DNA from: WLWS01 sp047638675 | Lineage (GTDB): Bacteria; Pseudomonadota; Gammaproteobacteria; Eutrophobiales; Eutrophobiaceae | Direction: 5' to 3' | Assembly: GCA_047638675.1 (NCBI GenBank) | Contig: JBLIML010000003.1 | Location: 1-64,000 of the forward strand | DNA length: 64,000 bases | Shown: positions 27,162 through 35,507 of the stretch, one piece after another | Position numbering within the stretch: position 1 is the stretch's first letter | How the letters are laid out: each line of letters begins with the position of its first letter | Notes under the pieces: model-generated | What the model saw: the letters and a program-made list of their open reading frames with translations, nothing else | The model's database searches: none | Told to the model about the DNA's origin: nothing | Position numbers and translations under genes: made by a program

Positions 27162-27503
27162 ATGACTGATAAATATGAACTCTATGATTTAAAGGTGGAA
27201 GTTATCGCCAGTGATGACGGTAAACCCATGGTCTGCCAGCACCACCTGGGTGATTACTTCACTGTCACGGATGATGATCTCATCGAATTCCCTGCTGGCG
27301 TGCGCTTCCCCATGTTTGCTCTGGCTGCCATTTTGCCAATCTTGCCCGCCAAGCAAAGAGAAACAACGAAGTACGACTGGATGAGCACCGATGCGATCAT
27401 TGCCTGCCCGGATCCCAACTGCGGCGGACGCTTTTTGATTACTCGCGAAGGGAAAAAGATTTATCGTCATAGTGAAAACACGGCAACACCCACCCCGGAA
27501 TAA
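27162..27503 (+). CDS. TIGR04076-family small protein
   Basis: The 113-residue product begins L-Y-D-L-K-V-E-V-I-A-S-D-D-G-K and has C-Q-H-H-L-G-D-Y-F, then F-A-L-A-A-I-L-P-I-L-P-A-K and I-A-C-P-D-P-N-C-G-G, the pattern of TIGR04076 proteins. Members are small, cysteine-containing and of unknown function, often beside oxidoreductases. ATG at 27162 is chosen over the upstream frame at 27126 because it matches the family start. It is followed after 26 bp by the aldo/keto-reductase-like gene on the same strand. Confidence 0.7.
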   Translation: MTDKYELYDLKVEVIASDDGKPMVCQHHLGDYFTVTDDDLIEFPAGVRFPMFALAAILPILPAKQRETTKYDWMSTDAIIACPDPNCGGRFLITREGKKIYRHSENTATPTPE

Positions 27504-27529
27504 AAACACGAATTGAGAGGTATTTAACG

Positions 27530-28660
27530 ATGGAAACCATAGATCTGAGACCCGATTATACGATTCCTCGTCTGTTGAAGGGCAACTGGCAGATCGCCGA
27601 AGACCACAGTGACAGGGAATTTCATGAAAAAGAGTTGATGGAAGATCTTATTACCTTTGCCGAAGCCGGTATGACCACCTATGTCTGTGGTGATATCTAT
27701 GTGGGTGTGGAGGCGAAGTTGGGTAAGTTCCGACAGTTATACAAGGATCGTTATGGCGAAAAAGCGGCAAATAAAATAAAGGTTTTTACTACCTATGTGC
27801 CCTACTTCCTGGAAGAAGAGAAGCTCAGAAACCATAGTTTCGTCGACGTGGAAAAGATCGTAAACCGTTCTCTCGAACGACTTCAACAAGATAGCATTGA
27901 CCTCGTCCAGATGCACTGGTGGGAGTGGTCGATACCTGGTCACGTGGAGATGGCTCTGCACCTGCAGAAACTTCAGAAAGTGGGAAAGATAGACAAGCTG
28001 GCGGTAACCAACTACGACGTCAAGCAAACGAAAGAAGTCCTGGATGCGGGTGTGGATCTGGTGTCCAACACGGTACAGTATTCATTGACGGATCGGCGAC
28101 CTGAGAATGGTATGGTGCAGCTTTGCGCAGAAAACAATATGAAACTTCTTTGCTACGGTGCCCTCGGCGGCGGCCTCTTTAGTGACAAGTGGCTGGGTAT
28201 TCCTGATCCTGGCAAGCCCGCCTTCGAAAACGTATCCCTCGACAAGTACTACCGCATCATCTGCGATTTCGGTGGTTGGACCTTGTTCCAGCGTCTGCTA
28301 CAGGTACTGAAGGATATCGCAGTCAAACACAAGATCAGCATCGGTAACGTGGCCGTGCGTTACATACTGGAGCGAGACCAGGTGGGCGCGGTCATTGTTG
28401 GGGCAAGACACGCCCGACACCTCAAGGAAAACCTGCGGGTGTTCGACTTTTCCCTGGATGAAGAGGATTACAAGCAACTCAATGCCATTCTTGCCGAAAA
28501 CATCGGACCTAAGGGAGACATCTATAGCGTAGACAGGGAAGAGAATCGAGATGCACTGGAGGAACCGAAAACGGAATACTTCGATGTGGAGGGCGGCAAG
28601 TTGATAAAGAAGACCCGTGAGCCCGTCACTGTATCCGAACCCTATGGCCATCATATATAG
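27530..28660 (+). CDS. Aldo/keto reductase-like protein with altered catalytic tetrad
   Basis: The 376-residue protein has the AKR TIM-barrel sequence: A-E-A-G-M-T-T-Y-V-C-G-D-I-Y near 45-57, L-V-Q-M-H-W-W-E near 125-132, V-S-N-T-V-Q-Y-S-L and a C-terminal V-G-A-V-I-V-G-A-R NADPH-site strand. Comparing by eye with the F-D-x-A-D-x-Y and T-K-x-V-P motifs of the family, the catalytic Asp is Val52 and the catalytic Lys is Thr88, while Tyr57 and His129 remain. It may have lost normal hydride-transfer activity or use another mechanism. It probably forms a two-gene operon with the TIGR04076 protein; a GAGAGG ribosome binding site lies upstream. Confidence 0.85.
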   Translation: METIDLRPDYTIPRLLKGNWQIAEDHSDREFHEKELMEDLITFAEAGMTTYVCGDIYVGVEAKLGKFRQLYKDRYGEKAANKIKVFTTYVPYFLEEEKLRNHSFVDVEKIVNRSLERLQQDSIDLVQMHWWEWSIPGHVEMALHLQKLQKVGKIDKLAVTNYDVKQTKEVLDAGVDLVSNTVQYSLTDRRPENGMVQLCAENNMKLLCYGALGGGLFSDKWLGIPDPGKPAFENVSLDKYYRIICDFGGWTLFQRLLQVLKDIAVKHKISIGNVAVRYILERDQVGAVIVGARHARHLKENLRVFDFSLDEEDYKQLNAILAENIGPKGDIYSVDREENRDALEEPKTEYFDVEGGKLIKKTREPVTVSEPYGHHI

Positions 28661-28683
28661 GAACAATAGTAGCTAATTAAATA

Positions 28684-28939
28684 GGGTCTTCAGTAGAATC
28701 TGTGGGTTAACAGGAAAGGCAGATAAATAACACCGTCATTCCCGCGTGCTTTTGGCGGAAATCCAGTTAAACAATTGATTCAATTTATCTCGTCCCAGCA
28801 TTTACACAACGGGATACTCACTCATCCTGGTTCCTCTTTCTCCATGGATTCCCGCCAAAAGCACGCGGGAATGACGAGCTTTGTTTTTCCAAGCTTAAAA
28901 GAATATTATATTTTCACCCACAGATTCTGCTGAAGACCC
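28684..28939. mobile_element. MITE-like element copy A (256 bp)
   Basis: Terminal inverted repeats GGGTCTTCAG(T/C)AGAATC... with a TGTGGGT continuation (about 24 bp, one mismatch) bound the element, and the perfect 8-bp duplication ATTAAATA flanks it at 28676-28683 and 28940-28947. Inside lie inverted CGTCATTCCCGC / GCGGGAATGACG arms around the AAAAGCACGCG motif. There is no transposase gene, so it is non-autonomous. The rest of 28661-29103 shows no gene. Confidence 0.88.
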
Positions 28940-29103
28940 ATTAAATAATACCTTGGCCTGCTACTATTCTCAAACGTCTAAGCGCGCGCGAAACAGTTGA
29001 GATATTCTAACGGTTATAAGCTTGACGCAAGAGATCATGAAAAGCTGGTTTATGTAATGCGTAAGTATGGTCGGATACAAAAAAATTGGATCTGATTGGC
29101 ACA

Positions 29104-30267
29104 CTATGCACTGACACTCCGCGATAACGATAACCTGAAAATCAAAACCAGGCTTAACCCTACAAATCCACAACAAAGCCACAGAGCCAAATTAATGTTG
29201 TCTGGTGAATAAACACTCGCCACCATTGCCGGACCAAGTGCAAGACCAATACCGACGAAACCATTAGTACTGGCAACCAGCCGCCCGGTGGTATCGACAG
29301 ATGCAATACACGCCAGCATATAGGGCAATACGAAATTCCACGCAAAGTTGAATATACATGCTGCAATAATGTACGTGGAATATGTGATTGAAGTAGTGAG
29401 AATGCTTATGCCCACTATCGTAAGAATATGCCCTGTTAAAACTGGTAGAAATCGGCCATATTTGGCCGTAAGTATCGTTGCAAGCCCTGCACCCAGTAGA
29501 CCCAGAACGGAAGATATTGCAAGAGCATTCCCTATCAATTCACCACTTAATCCTGCACCATCACCTAAACGTTCTATGTATGCCCAAACCCCGGTGACAC
29601 CAATGTAGTATGACAGCATTGAAATCAAACCAAGCAGTGCCCAGAAAAGTCTTCTGTATTCTGTAGGGGTGTAAGCTGTCTTATTAACATCTTGTTTTCC
29701 ATACTCGGGGAGGTAGTGAACAAAGAAGCTGAAAATAAGCATTGCTAAAGCAATAGTCCCGTAAGCAAAACCCAATCCAAGAACCGGTAGTATTCGTGAT
29801 AAGAGTACAATAGCAATAGTCTGGTAGAGTAAATTCCCCATGATTAAAAAACCAAAACCTCTATCCGGGTCTTTCATCAAGTGAATTGTCACGATGCATA
29901 TAACCATACACGTACCTGCAAAGGTACCTGTGACCAATCGCAGTAATAAAAGTAATTCAAAACTGTCAACCAGGATGGTGCCCAAATTACCTATAGCTAC
30001 AGCAATCATTGCAACCCGCGCAACTTTCCGCCAGTTTATTTTCCCTACCCACCATAATGCCAGCAGACTACCGAGCCCCATACCCCCGAGGTCCGCAGAC
30101 ATCACGTATCCAGCCTGTGCTTCTGAAAAACCCAGTTGAGTTACAATTGCGCCGACAAGTACTGGTGCCTCTAAAAGAATAGCAGCACCAAACGCACCCA
30201 GAAGAACAATGAATGCGATTGTCTTAGGACTATTTACTTCATATTGGTTAATATTTTTTGTCGTCAT
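29104..30267 (-). CDS. MFS transporter
   Basis: A 387-residue protein with about 12 hydrophobic segments. F-S-E-A-Q-A-G-Y-V-M-S-A-D-L-G-G-M-G-L-G in the first loop and repeated glycine-rich helices point to the major facilitator superfamily, possibly a drug or carboxylate/solute carrier. It stands alone on the minus strand between the AKR-like gene and the amidohydrolase-like gene. The substrate is not readable from sequence. The gene is not obviously co-transcribed with either neighbour. Confidence 0.85.
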   Translation of the reverse strand: MTTKNINQYEVNSPKTIAFIVLLGAFGAAILLEAPVLVGAIVTQLGFSEAQAGYVMSADLGGMGLGSLLALWWVGKINWRKVARVAMIAVAIGNLGTILVDSFELLLLLRLVTGTFAGTCMVICIVTIHLMKDPDRGFGFLIMGNLLYQTIAIVLLSRILPVLGLGFAYGTIALAMLIFSFFVHYLPEYGKQDVNKTAYTPTEYRRLFWALLGLISMLSYYIGVTGVWAYIERLGDGAGLSGELIGNALAISSVLGLLGAGLATILTAKYGRFLPVLTGHILTIVGISILTTSITYSTYIIAACIFNFAWNFVLPYMLACIASVDTTGRLVASTNGFVGIGLALGPAMVASVYSPDNINLALWLCCGFVGLSLVLIFRLSLSRSVSA

Positions 30268-30431
30268 ATCGATCAGAACGTGCGTTGAAATTTATTGTAA
30301 ATGCAAGCATGTTGTTCATAAAAATGTAGTGAGTGCTGTGCTATGGATATTAGTAAATGAAAAAAATTCCCAGACTTTTTTCATTTAATGCTATGCCATT
30401 AGCAATATCTTCCAGGTACGTTTGTCATTCT

Positions 30432-30539
30432 TCACCTCGCATGTACTTCCAGTACAAGCCGAATCTTTTCCTCAGAGGAATACTTCTTAGGGCTACGACG
30501 ACGTATACCTTTAACCAACTTCTCGTGATTATTGTCCAT
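30432..30539 (-). pseudogene. IS3-family transposase OrfA fragment
   Basis: A 35-codon minus-strand frame from ATG 30539 reads L-V-K-G-I-R-R-R-S-P-K-K-Y-S-S-E-E-K-I-R-L and then V-L-E, the typical N-terminus of IS3/IS911-type OrfA. The frame ends in TGA at 30432-30434, just where the family continues G-L-R-G-E, and no orfB is nearby. It is a decayed insertion sequence scar. A 100-codon plus-strand frame over the same stretch (30357-30659) is not believed. The rest of 30268-30745 has no feature. Confidence 0.6.
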
Positions 30540-30745
30540 AATGAGACTTCTATTTATAAGTTTAACTTATCAGAAGTCTCTTCTGGAAACCCGTCAATTC
30601 TGTCTCATGTGCTTCGACGGGAAACAGGCAGGATTGCAGGTTATGAGTCAATAGACTAATATTATTACGGATTAGTTAACACCTGGCTGCAAACTAATAT
30701 TTTCAGTGTCAATTGATGTGGCATAAATATCCGGAGAGTCTTCTG

Positions 30746-32209
30746 ATGAAACTAAATATCCTCAATAATTTAATTACTTTTCGTTCGCTTTTTATGTCCG
30801 TAACTTTGGTAGCCTGGTCTGGACTAGCTTTGTGTCAGGGAGAAATCGTCCTGAAAGGTGCAACCTTGATTGATGGTACAGGAGCTCCTCCCTTGCTTAA
30901 CTCAATTATTGTAATAGATGGGGACAGGTTCAAGCGGATCGGTTCAACTAATAAGCATATAAATATTTCCAAAAACGCAAGAATTATAGATGTTAGCGGA
31001 AAATATATCGTCCCTGGATTAATGGACGCAAATGTTCATCTCTTTCGTGATGTCTCTATTGAATTCATTGCGAGGTACGAGGACAGACTTGAAGAGTTAA
31101 TTACTGAAGGAGCGCAAATTGCACTAAAATACGGACTCACGACGGTCTTTGATTCATGGGGTCCACTCCAACCGCTTATGAACGTCAGGGATCGTATTAA
31201 TAGAGGCGAAATACCAGGCAGTCGGGTGTATGTGGCCGGAAATATAGTCGGGCTAAGCGGTCCGTTCGGTAGGGATTTTAATGCTGTTGGAGGTTGGATT
31301 GCGCCTAAAACTTTCGTGAATCGTATTAATGCATTATTTGAAGAAAATACCGGGCCTCAACTCTCTCTTCTTAGCCCTAACGAGCTAAGAGGTGAAATCA
31401 GGAAGTATGTCAATCGTGGCATTGATTTTTTAAAGTATGCAGTGAATGGACATGATTGCGGGGGGTGCTCCGGCTTTCCAGAGAAATTGAATTTAGGTCA
31501 TGTTCTGTTGTTTACTCCCGAGGCACAGGATGTAATCGTTGATGAAACTCACAAAGGAAAAATAACAGTACAAACACATACCAGTACTGTTGTGGCCTTG
31601 CAGCAGGCTGTCGATGCAAGGGTTGATATGATGCAACATTGCGCCATTACCGGAGAAACTCCTATTCCGGAAGCATTAATTAATCAAATGCTTGAATCTA
31701 AAATATTCTGTGCCGTTCAACCCAGGACTTCGAAGCGAATTAAGGCCGAAAGCGAAAATCCAACTCTGTTTCAGCGAACACCAAAAATGCTGAATGTTTG
31801 GCATGAAAACCAGGTCAGGCTTATGAAAGCAGGGGTGCCACTTCTTCTTGCGACTGATGCCGGGGTTGCCAATCCGATAAAAACCGAGGTGGAAGCAGAT
31901 CACAAGGAGTTCGATGTCGAACATCCGGAGATGCTGGGTGAAGCGCATTTCATCTGGTTCCGGGCAATGAGTCAAAAAGGAATGAAGCCGATGCAATCAA
32001 TTGTTTCCGCGACCAAAAATATTGCGGCCGCATATGGAAAACTAAAAGATCTGGGAACGGTGGAAAAAAACAAACTGGCAGATCTAGTCATTCTCAATAA
32101 AAATCCCTTAGACAATATCGAGAACATGAGGAGTATCAATATGGTAATCAAGAACGGTGAGATTGTTGATCGTGGGGCATTACCCATTAAACCAATATTA
32201 ACTAAGTGA
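30746..32209 (+). CDS. Secreted amidohydrolase-like protein (altered first metal motif)
   Basis: A 487-residue protein with an N-terminal signal sequence (V-T-L-V-A-W-S-G-L-A-L-C to about residue 31) and the amidohydrolase-superfamily layout: K-G-A-T-L-I-D-G-T-G, G-K-Y-I-V-P-G-L-M-D-A-N-V-H-L, D-F-L-K-Y-A-V-N-G, V-Q-T-H-T, M-Q-H-C-A-I-T and L-A-T-D-A-G. The first metal motif HxH reads N-V-H (Asn96, His98), so one metal ligand is Asn; the Lys, two later His and final Asp are still there. The enzyme might be a mononuclear amidohydrolase or inactive. ATG 30746 is favoured over 30713 because of GGAGAG upstream and the signal peptide. The next small gene follows within 12 bp. Confidence 0.8.
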   Translation: MKLNILNNLITFRSLFMSVTLVAWSGLALCQGEIVLKGATLIDGTGAPPLLNSIIVIDGDRFKRIGSTNKHINISKNARIIDVSGKYIVPGLMDANVHLFRDVSIEFIARYEDRLEELITEGAQIALKYGLTTVFDSWGPLQPLMNVRDRINRGEIPGSRVYVAGNIVGLSGPFGRDFNAVGGWIAPKTFVNRINALFEENTGPQLSLLSPNELRGEIRKYVNRGIDFLKYAVNGHDCGGCSGFPEKLNLGHVLLFTPEAQDVIVDETHKGKITVQTHTSTVVALQQAVDARVDMMQHCAITGETPIPEALINQMLESKIFCAVQPRTSKRIKAESENPTLFQRTPKMLNVWHENQVRLMKAGVPLLLATDAGVANPIKTEVEADHKEFDVEHPEMLGEAHFIWFRAMSQKGMKPMQSIVSATKNIAAAYGKLKDLGTVEKNKLADLVILNKNPLDNIENMRSINMVIKNGEIVDRGALPIKPILTK

Positions 32210-32220
32210 GCCGTAAAAGG

Positions 32221-32781
32221 ATGAACAATAAATTGATAGTTAGAAATACTTTATTAAAAGCTTCGCTTTGGATGTTTCTTATATTACTGAGCCGCATATG
32301 CCTTGCCGAACCCCAATTTTCTGGAAACGATATGGGGGTAAACACAACAATGCATTTAGAAAACGATGTTCGAACAGAAATTGAGGAAATGCACCAATTC
32401 TTTGTCGACTGGTTTAGCGGAAAAGCTGAACAGTCAGTATTTGATGAATTTACCGCTCGCTTTGATAGCAACGTTAAATACATAGGTACCAATGGTTCTT
32501 TGCTTGATCGGGCTGCGTTATTAGATTTTCTCGGTGGGGCTCGGGGTATAGGCTCTGATTTCCGTATCGCGATTCGAGATGTCAAAGTACAACAGCTGTC
32601 TGATTCCCATGTAATAGCGACTTATACGGAATGGCAGCGTCATGCAACATTCTCCGATCGCCCTGAAAATGGTCGCCTCACTACAGTGGTTTTATCGATG
32701 TCGAAACCATTCCGTTGGTTACATATTCATGAAACCTGGTTGCCTGAGGTGATTTATAAAGCAGGTTCCTATGATTTTTGA
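32221..32781 (+). CDS. Secreted NTF2-like / DUF4440-type protein
   Basis: From ATG 32221 (AAAAGG just upstream) the product is 186 residues with a signal peptide (L-W-M-F-L-I-L-L-S-R-I-C-L-A). The mature part has an NTF2-like pattern: E-M-H-Q-F-F-V-D-W-F-S-G-K, F-D-S-N-V-K-Y-I-G, D-R-A-A-L-L-D-F, and a closing S-D-S-H-V-I-A-T-Y-T-E-W-Q and F-R-W-L-H-I-H-E-T-W. Such domains often bind small molecules. It follows the secreted amidohydrolase by 11 bp and is almost certainly co-transcribed, so both act in the periplasm. Function not known. Confidence 0.6.
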   Translation: MNNKLIVRNTLLKASLWMFLILLSRICLAEPQFSGNDMGVNTTMHLENDVRTEIEEMHQFFVDWFSGKAEQSVFDEFTARFDSNVKYIGTNGSLLDRAALLDFLGGARGIGSDFRIAIRDVKVQQLSDSHVIATYTEWQRHATFSDRPENGRLTTVVLSMSKPFRWLHIHETWLPEVIYKAGSYDF

Positions 32782-33209
32782 TGTTGGCATCAACATCCAG
32801 GCTATCGAGTCTATAATATCTCAATGACATAGTATGGTGGGGTTGGACATGATTGACCGTCTACGTTGGATAAGTGGAACATTACGTTATAACTGGTAGG
32901 ACTACCAAAAACCTCAATTAATAAACTAAGAGGAAAATTTAAAGTTTAAAAATATTGTTCGACTATATACACACGATGAATGGTTCTTGTATAGACGAGT
33001 GTGATGACTTGGCAGTAGGTCTATATCCTAATAACAGGACAGAATTTCACCTTGATTCAACGAGAGTACCAGAGTGCATTTTTGGATGTTCAAGTAGGTA
33101 AAGCGAAAGGGTAATTGTTCTGCACTGTTCTCGAACTATTAAAAAGCTTTTTTAGCGATTTCCGGATTTGTCACCCCAGTACCCACGAACCGCCTCAGAT
33201 ATGTATTGC
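32782..33209. other. Gene-free stretch, no feature recognised
   Basis: Between the secreted NTF2-like gene and the convergent quinone-oxidoreductase gene there are about 430 bases with no supported open frame, no long repeat and no clear terminator hairpin. It may hold transcription ends of both operons. Confidence 0.5.
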
Positions 33210-34193
33210 TTATTCAAGCTTTATCACAATTTTCCCTGTGCTAAGTCCATCGGCAATAGTTTGTAGTAATCCAGGCGCTTCATCAAACCTGCCAACCGTG
33301 GAAATGCGGGGTTTTATTTTACCTGTCCGACACAGTTCCTGAATTTGTTTGTGTGCGTTGAGTACCTCTCCTCTTTTTTTTACCGGGTAAGCTGAACCCC
33401 AGGAATGTCCTATGATGGTTTGATTTTGCGCAACGATATTTACGATAGAAACTTGAGGTTCTTTTCCGCTGGCCCAGCCGATCGGGACAATTCGTCCATT
33501 GGTAGCAAGACATTCAAGTGATTGGTCAAATACAGCCCCACCAATTTGGTCAAAAATAACATCTGCACCGCGACCATCGGTGGCCTGATTTATTTCGGAA
33601 ACAAAATCGTCATTTTTGTAATCAATGGCCAAAGCCACACCTTCCTCTCTGCACACATCCAGTTTTACCTGATTACTGGCAGTTGCAAATACCTTCGCCC
33701 CTGCCAACAGGCCAAGCTGAATCGATGCCGTTCCCACGCCACCGGCACCGGCATGAACAAGAAGAGTTTCGCCGGCCTGAAGATTTGATTTCTGCAAAGC
33801 GAAGTAGGCAGTTTGATAGGTAACAAGCAAGCTTGCCGCGAGATGATCTGCGATATCATTTGCAAGCGGATAAACAAATTGAGCTGGAACGACCGTAGTC
33901 TCAGCTAATGAGCCTGATGCAAGTGGCTGCAGGGCGACAACGCGCTGACCATGCGACATGTCTACATTTTCCCCACAAGTTCTGATTGTTCCTGCTAGTT
34001 CTACGCAAGGTATGAAAGGTAAATCAGGATTTACCGGATAGACCCCTCTACAGGTCATCACATCCAGGAAATTAAGGCCAACTGTGCTGACGTCAATTGT
34101 GACTTCATCCCGACCCGGCACAGGTGGATCAAGCGTGCACAATGTTAATACATCACTCGGCTCACCAAATTCATGTACTTGCCAGGCTCTCAT
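33210..34193 (-). CDS. Quinone oxidoreductase (zinc-independent MDR family)
   Basis: The 327-residue product matches NADPH:quinone oxidoreductase-like medium-chain dehydrogenases: a GroES-like start (V-T-I-D-V-S-T-V-G-L-N-F-L-D), H-A-G-A-G-G-V-G-T-A-S-I-Q-L-G as the Rossmann nucleotide loop, and G-A-D-V-I-F-D-Q-I-G-G. The structural zinc lobe and the catalytic zinc ligands of alcohol dehydrogenases are absent. It is the last gene of the five-gene hydantoinase operon, ten bases after the permease, and probably reduces an unsaturated or quinone-like intermediate. The reaction itself is not determined. Confidence 0.85.
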   Translation of the reverse strand: MRAWQVHEFGEPSDVLTLCTLDPPVPGRDEVTIDVSTVGLNFLDVMTCRGVYPVNPDLPFIPCVELAGTIRTCGENVDMSHGQRVVALQPLASGSLAETTVVPAQFVYPLANDIADHLAASLLVTYQTAYFALQKSNLQAGETLLVHAGAGGVGTASIQLGLLAGAKVFATASNQVKLDVCREEGVALAIDYKNDDFVSEINQATDGRGADVIFDQIGGAVFDQSLECLATNGRIVPIGWASGKEPQVSIVNIVAQNQTIIGHSWGSAYPVKKRGEVLNAHKQIQELCRTGKIKPRISTVGRFDEAPGLLQTIADGLSTGKIVIKLE

Positions 34194-34203
34194 CGTTCCA
34201 AGT

Positions 34204-35487
34204 TTAGCCTCTAGTGGGGTTCAAATGAGAGCGCCATACAGCCAACATGATGTAACAAAGGGCTGCACATATCATGGAATCAAAAGCGGAAACTGTCGTT
34301 AATGTAATAATTCCATTGACACTTAATGCACCTACCGCAAAACCTGTACCCCAGGCTATGAATGCCGAATAGTTGTACCTGGGTAGCTCGCTCAGTTTTT
34401 CGACGGAGTAGTTTTGGCCGTTTACAAAAAAGAAATCACAGATATAGATACCACATAGGCTTGGGATGGAAATTCCCAAAATACTAATATAAGGGATAAA
34501 TAGAGTAACTACATCGAATGTTGAAAGTATAGTGGCGAGGACACCAAATAGAGCAACACTCCACCAGAACTTCACCTGTTTAAATGATGCCGCCACAGAT
34601 AGCCCTACCGAATATAGCATCCCTACATTGCTCGACATTGTGGAGAAGATCAGGACAATCAGTGCGCCAACTCCAACGCCAAGAGACAACATGATTTTGA
34701 TCAAATCTTGTTCCCCTGAAAGAATGCTGGGAATAGCAGTGACCGTCAGTACTATCGGGAATGATACTCCTAGTGCCAGATACACGGCAATAAGAGCACG
34801 CTTTTGATTACGCGCGTATCGAACATAATCAGGTAAGGTAACAATTCCACCGCTATAGGCACCGATTACAATAGACATAGCGCCACCAATACCCAGTGTC
34901 CCATCCCCCAGACTATTCAGATCTCCGAGATCGCTCTGTGTTAATGATCTGTATGCGCCATATAACAAAATTAGCGCCAGTAAAGGCACCATTAGTAGCG
35001 CCATTTTTTCTATGGCATGAAAACCATAGATGGTAACGCCGACCATAATCAAGCCACCAAGAACAGCAAGCCACTGTTTAGACATATTCATGTTGGCGAC
35101 AATAGAAACGATTTCCTGTGCGGCTGCGCCAAATAAGTTACATAAGATTGCGAACCAGCAAAACATGACTAGTGCAATTAGAAAATTAGGGAATCTGTAT
35201 CCAATCGAGCCGAATGAATAACGGAGAATCAAATAAGTTGATAATTTGGAACGCGCACCGACCATGCCGGCAAAAACGCCGGTAACTGCCAGTATCTGAC
35301 AACCAAGAATGAAACCGATTAGGCCAGGATAAAAGCCGGCACCATAGCTTATCTTCGATGCCATTAGAAAACCTGGTACTGCGATAGTGCCGCCGATAAT
35401 TATAACAGCTATATGATAGGCGCTGGTTCCATCACTTTCCGGAACAGGCTGATGGGAATAATCGTCACCTGGTTGAAAATCAGCCAT
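34204..35487 (-). CDS. NCS1-type cytosine/hydantoin permease
   Basis: A 427-residue protein with about 12 membrane segments. I-I-I-G-G-T-I-A-V-P-G-F-L, F-G-S-I-G-Y-R-F-P-N-F and S-I-V-I-G-A-Y-S-G-G-I-V-T-L-P-D-Y-V-R-Y fit the CodB branch of the NCS1 family, which imports cytosine, hydantoins, allantoin or related nucleobase-like compounds with Na+ or H+. It lies between the HyuB gene (20 bp away) and the quinone oxidoreductase. In this context a hydantoin- or cyclic-ureide-like substrate is the best guess, because ATP-dependent hydantoinases sit in the same operon. Confidence 0.85.
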   Translation of the reverse strand: MADFQPGDDYSHQPVPESDGTSAYHIAVIIIGGTIAVPGFLMASKISYGAGFYPGLIGFILGCQILAVTGVFAGMVGARSKLSTYLILRYSFGSIGYRFPNFLIALVMFCWFAILCNLFGAAAQEIVSIVANMNMSKQWLAVLGGLIMVGVTIYGFHAIEKMALLMVPLLALILLYGAYRSLTQSDLGDLNSLGDGTLGIGGAMSIVIGAYSGGIVTLPDYVRYARNQKRALIAVYLALGVSFPIVLTVTAIPSILSGEQDLIKIMLSLGVGVGALIVLIFSTMSSNVGMLYSVGLSVAASFKQVKFWWSVALFGVLATILSTFDVVTLFIPYISILGISIPSLCGIYICDFFFVNGQNYSVEKLSELPRYNYSAFIAWGTGFAVGALSVNGIITLTTVSAFDSMICAALCYIMLAVWRSHLNPTRG

Positions 35488-35507
35488 TTCAATTCCTTCC
35501 TATCTGC

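Noticed and set aside
30357..30659. 100-codon plus-strand open frame
   Set aside because: It lies over the IS3 orfA remnant on the other strand, has no ribosome binding site and its translation resembles no family.
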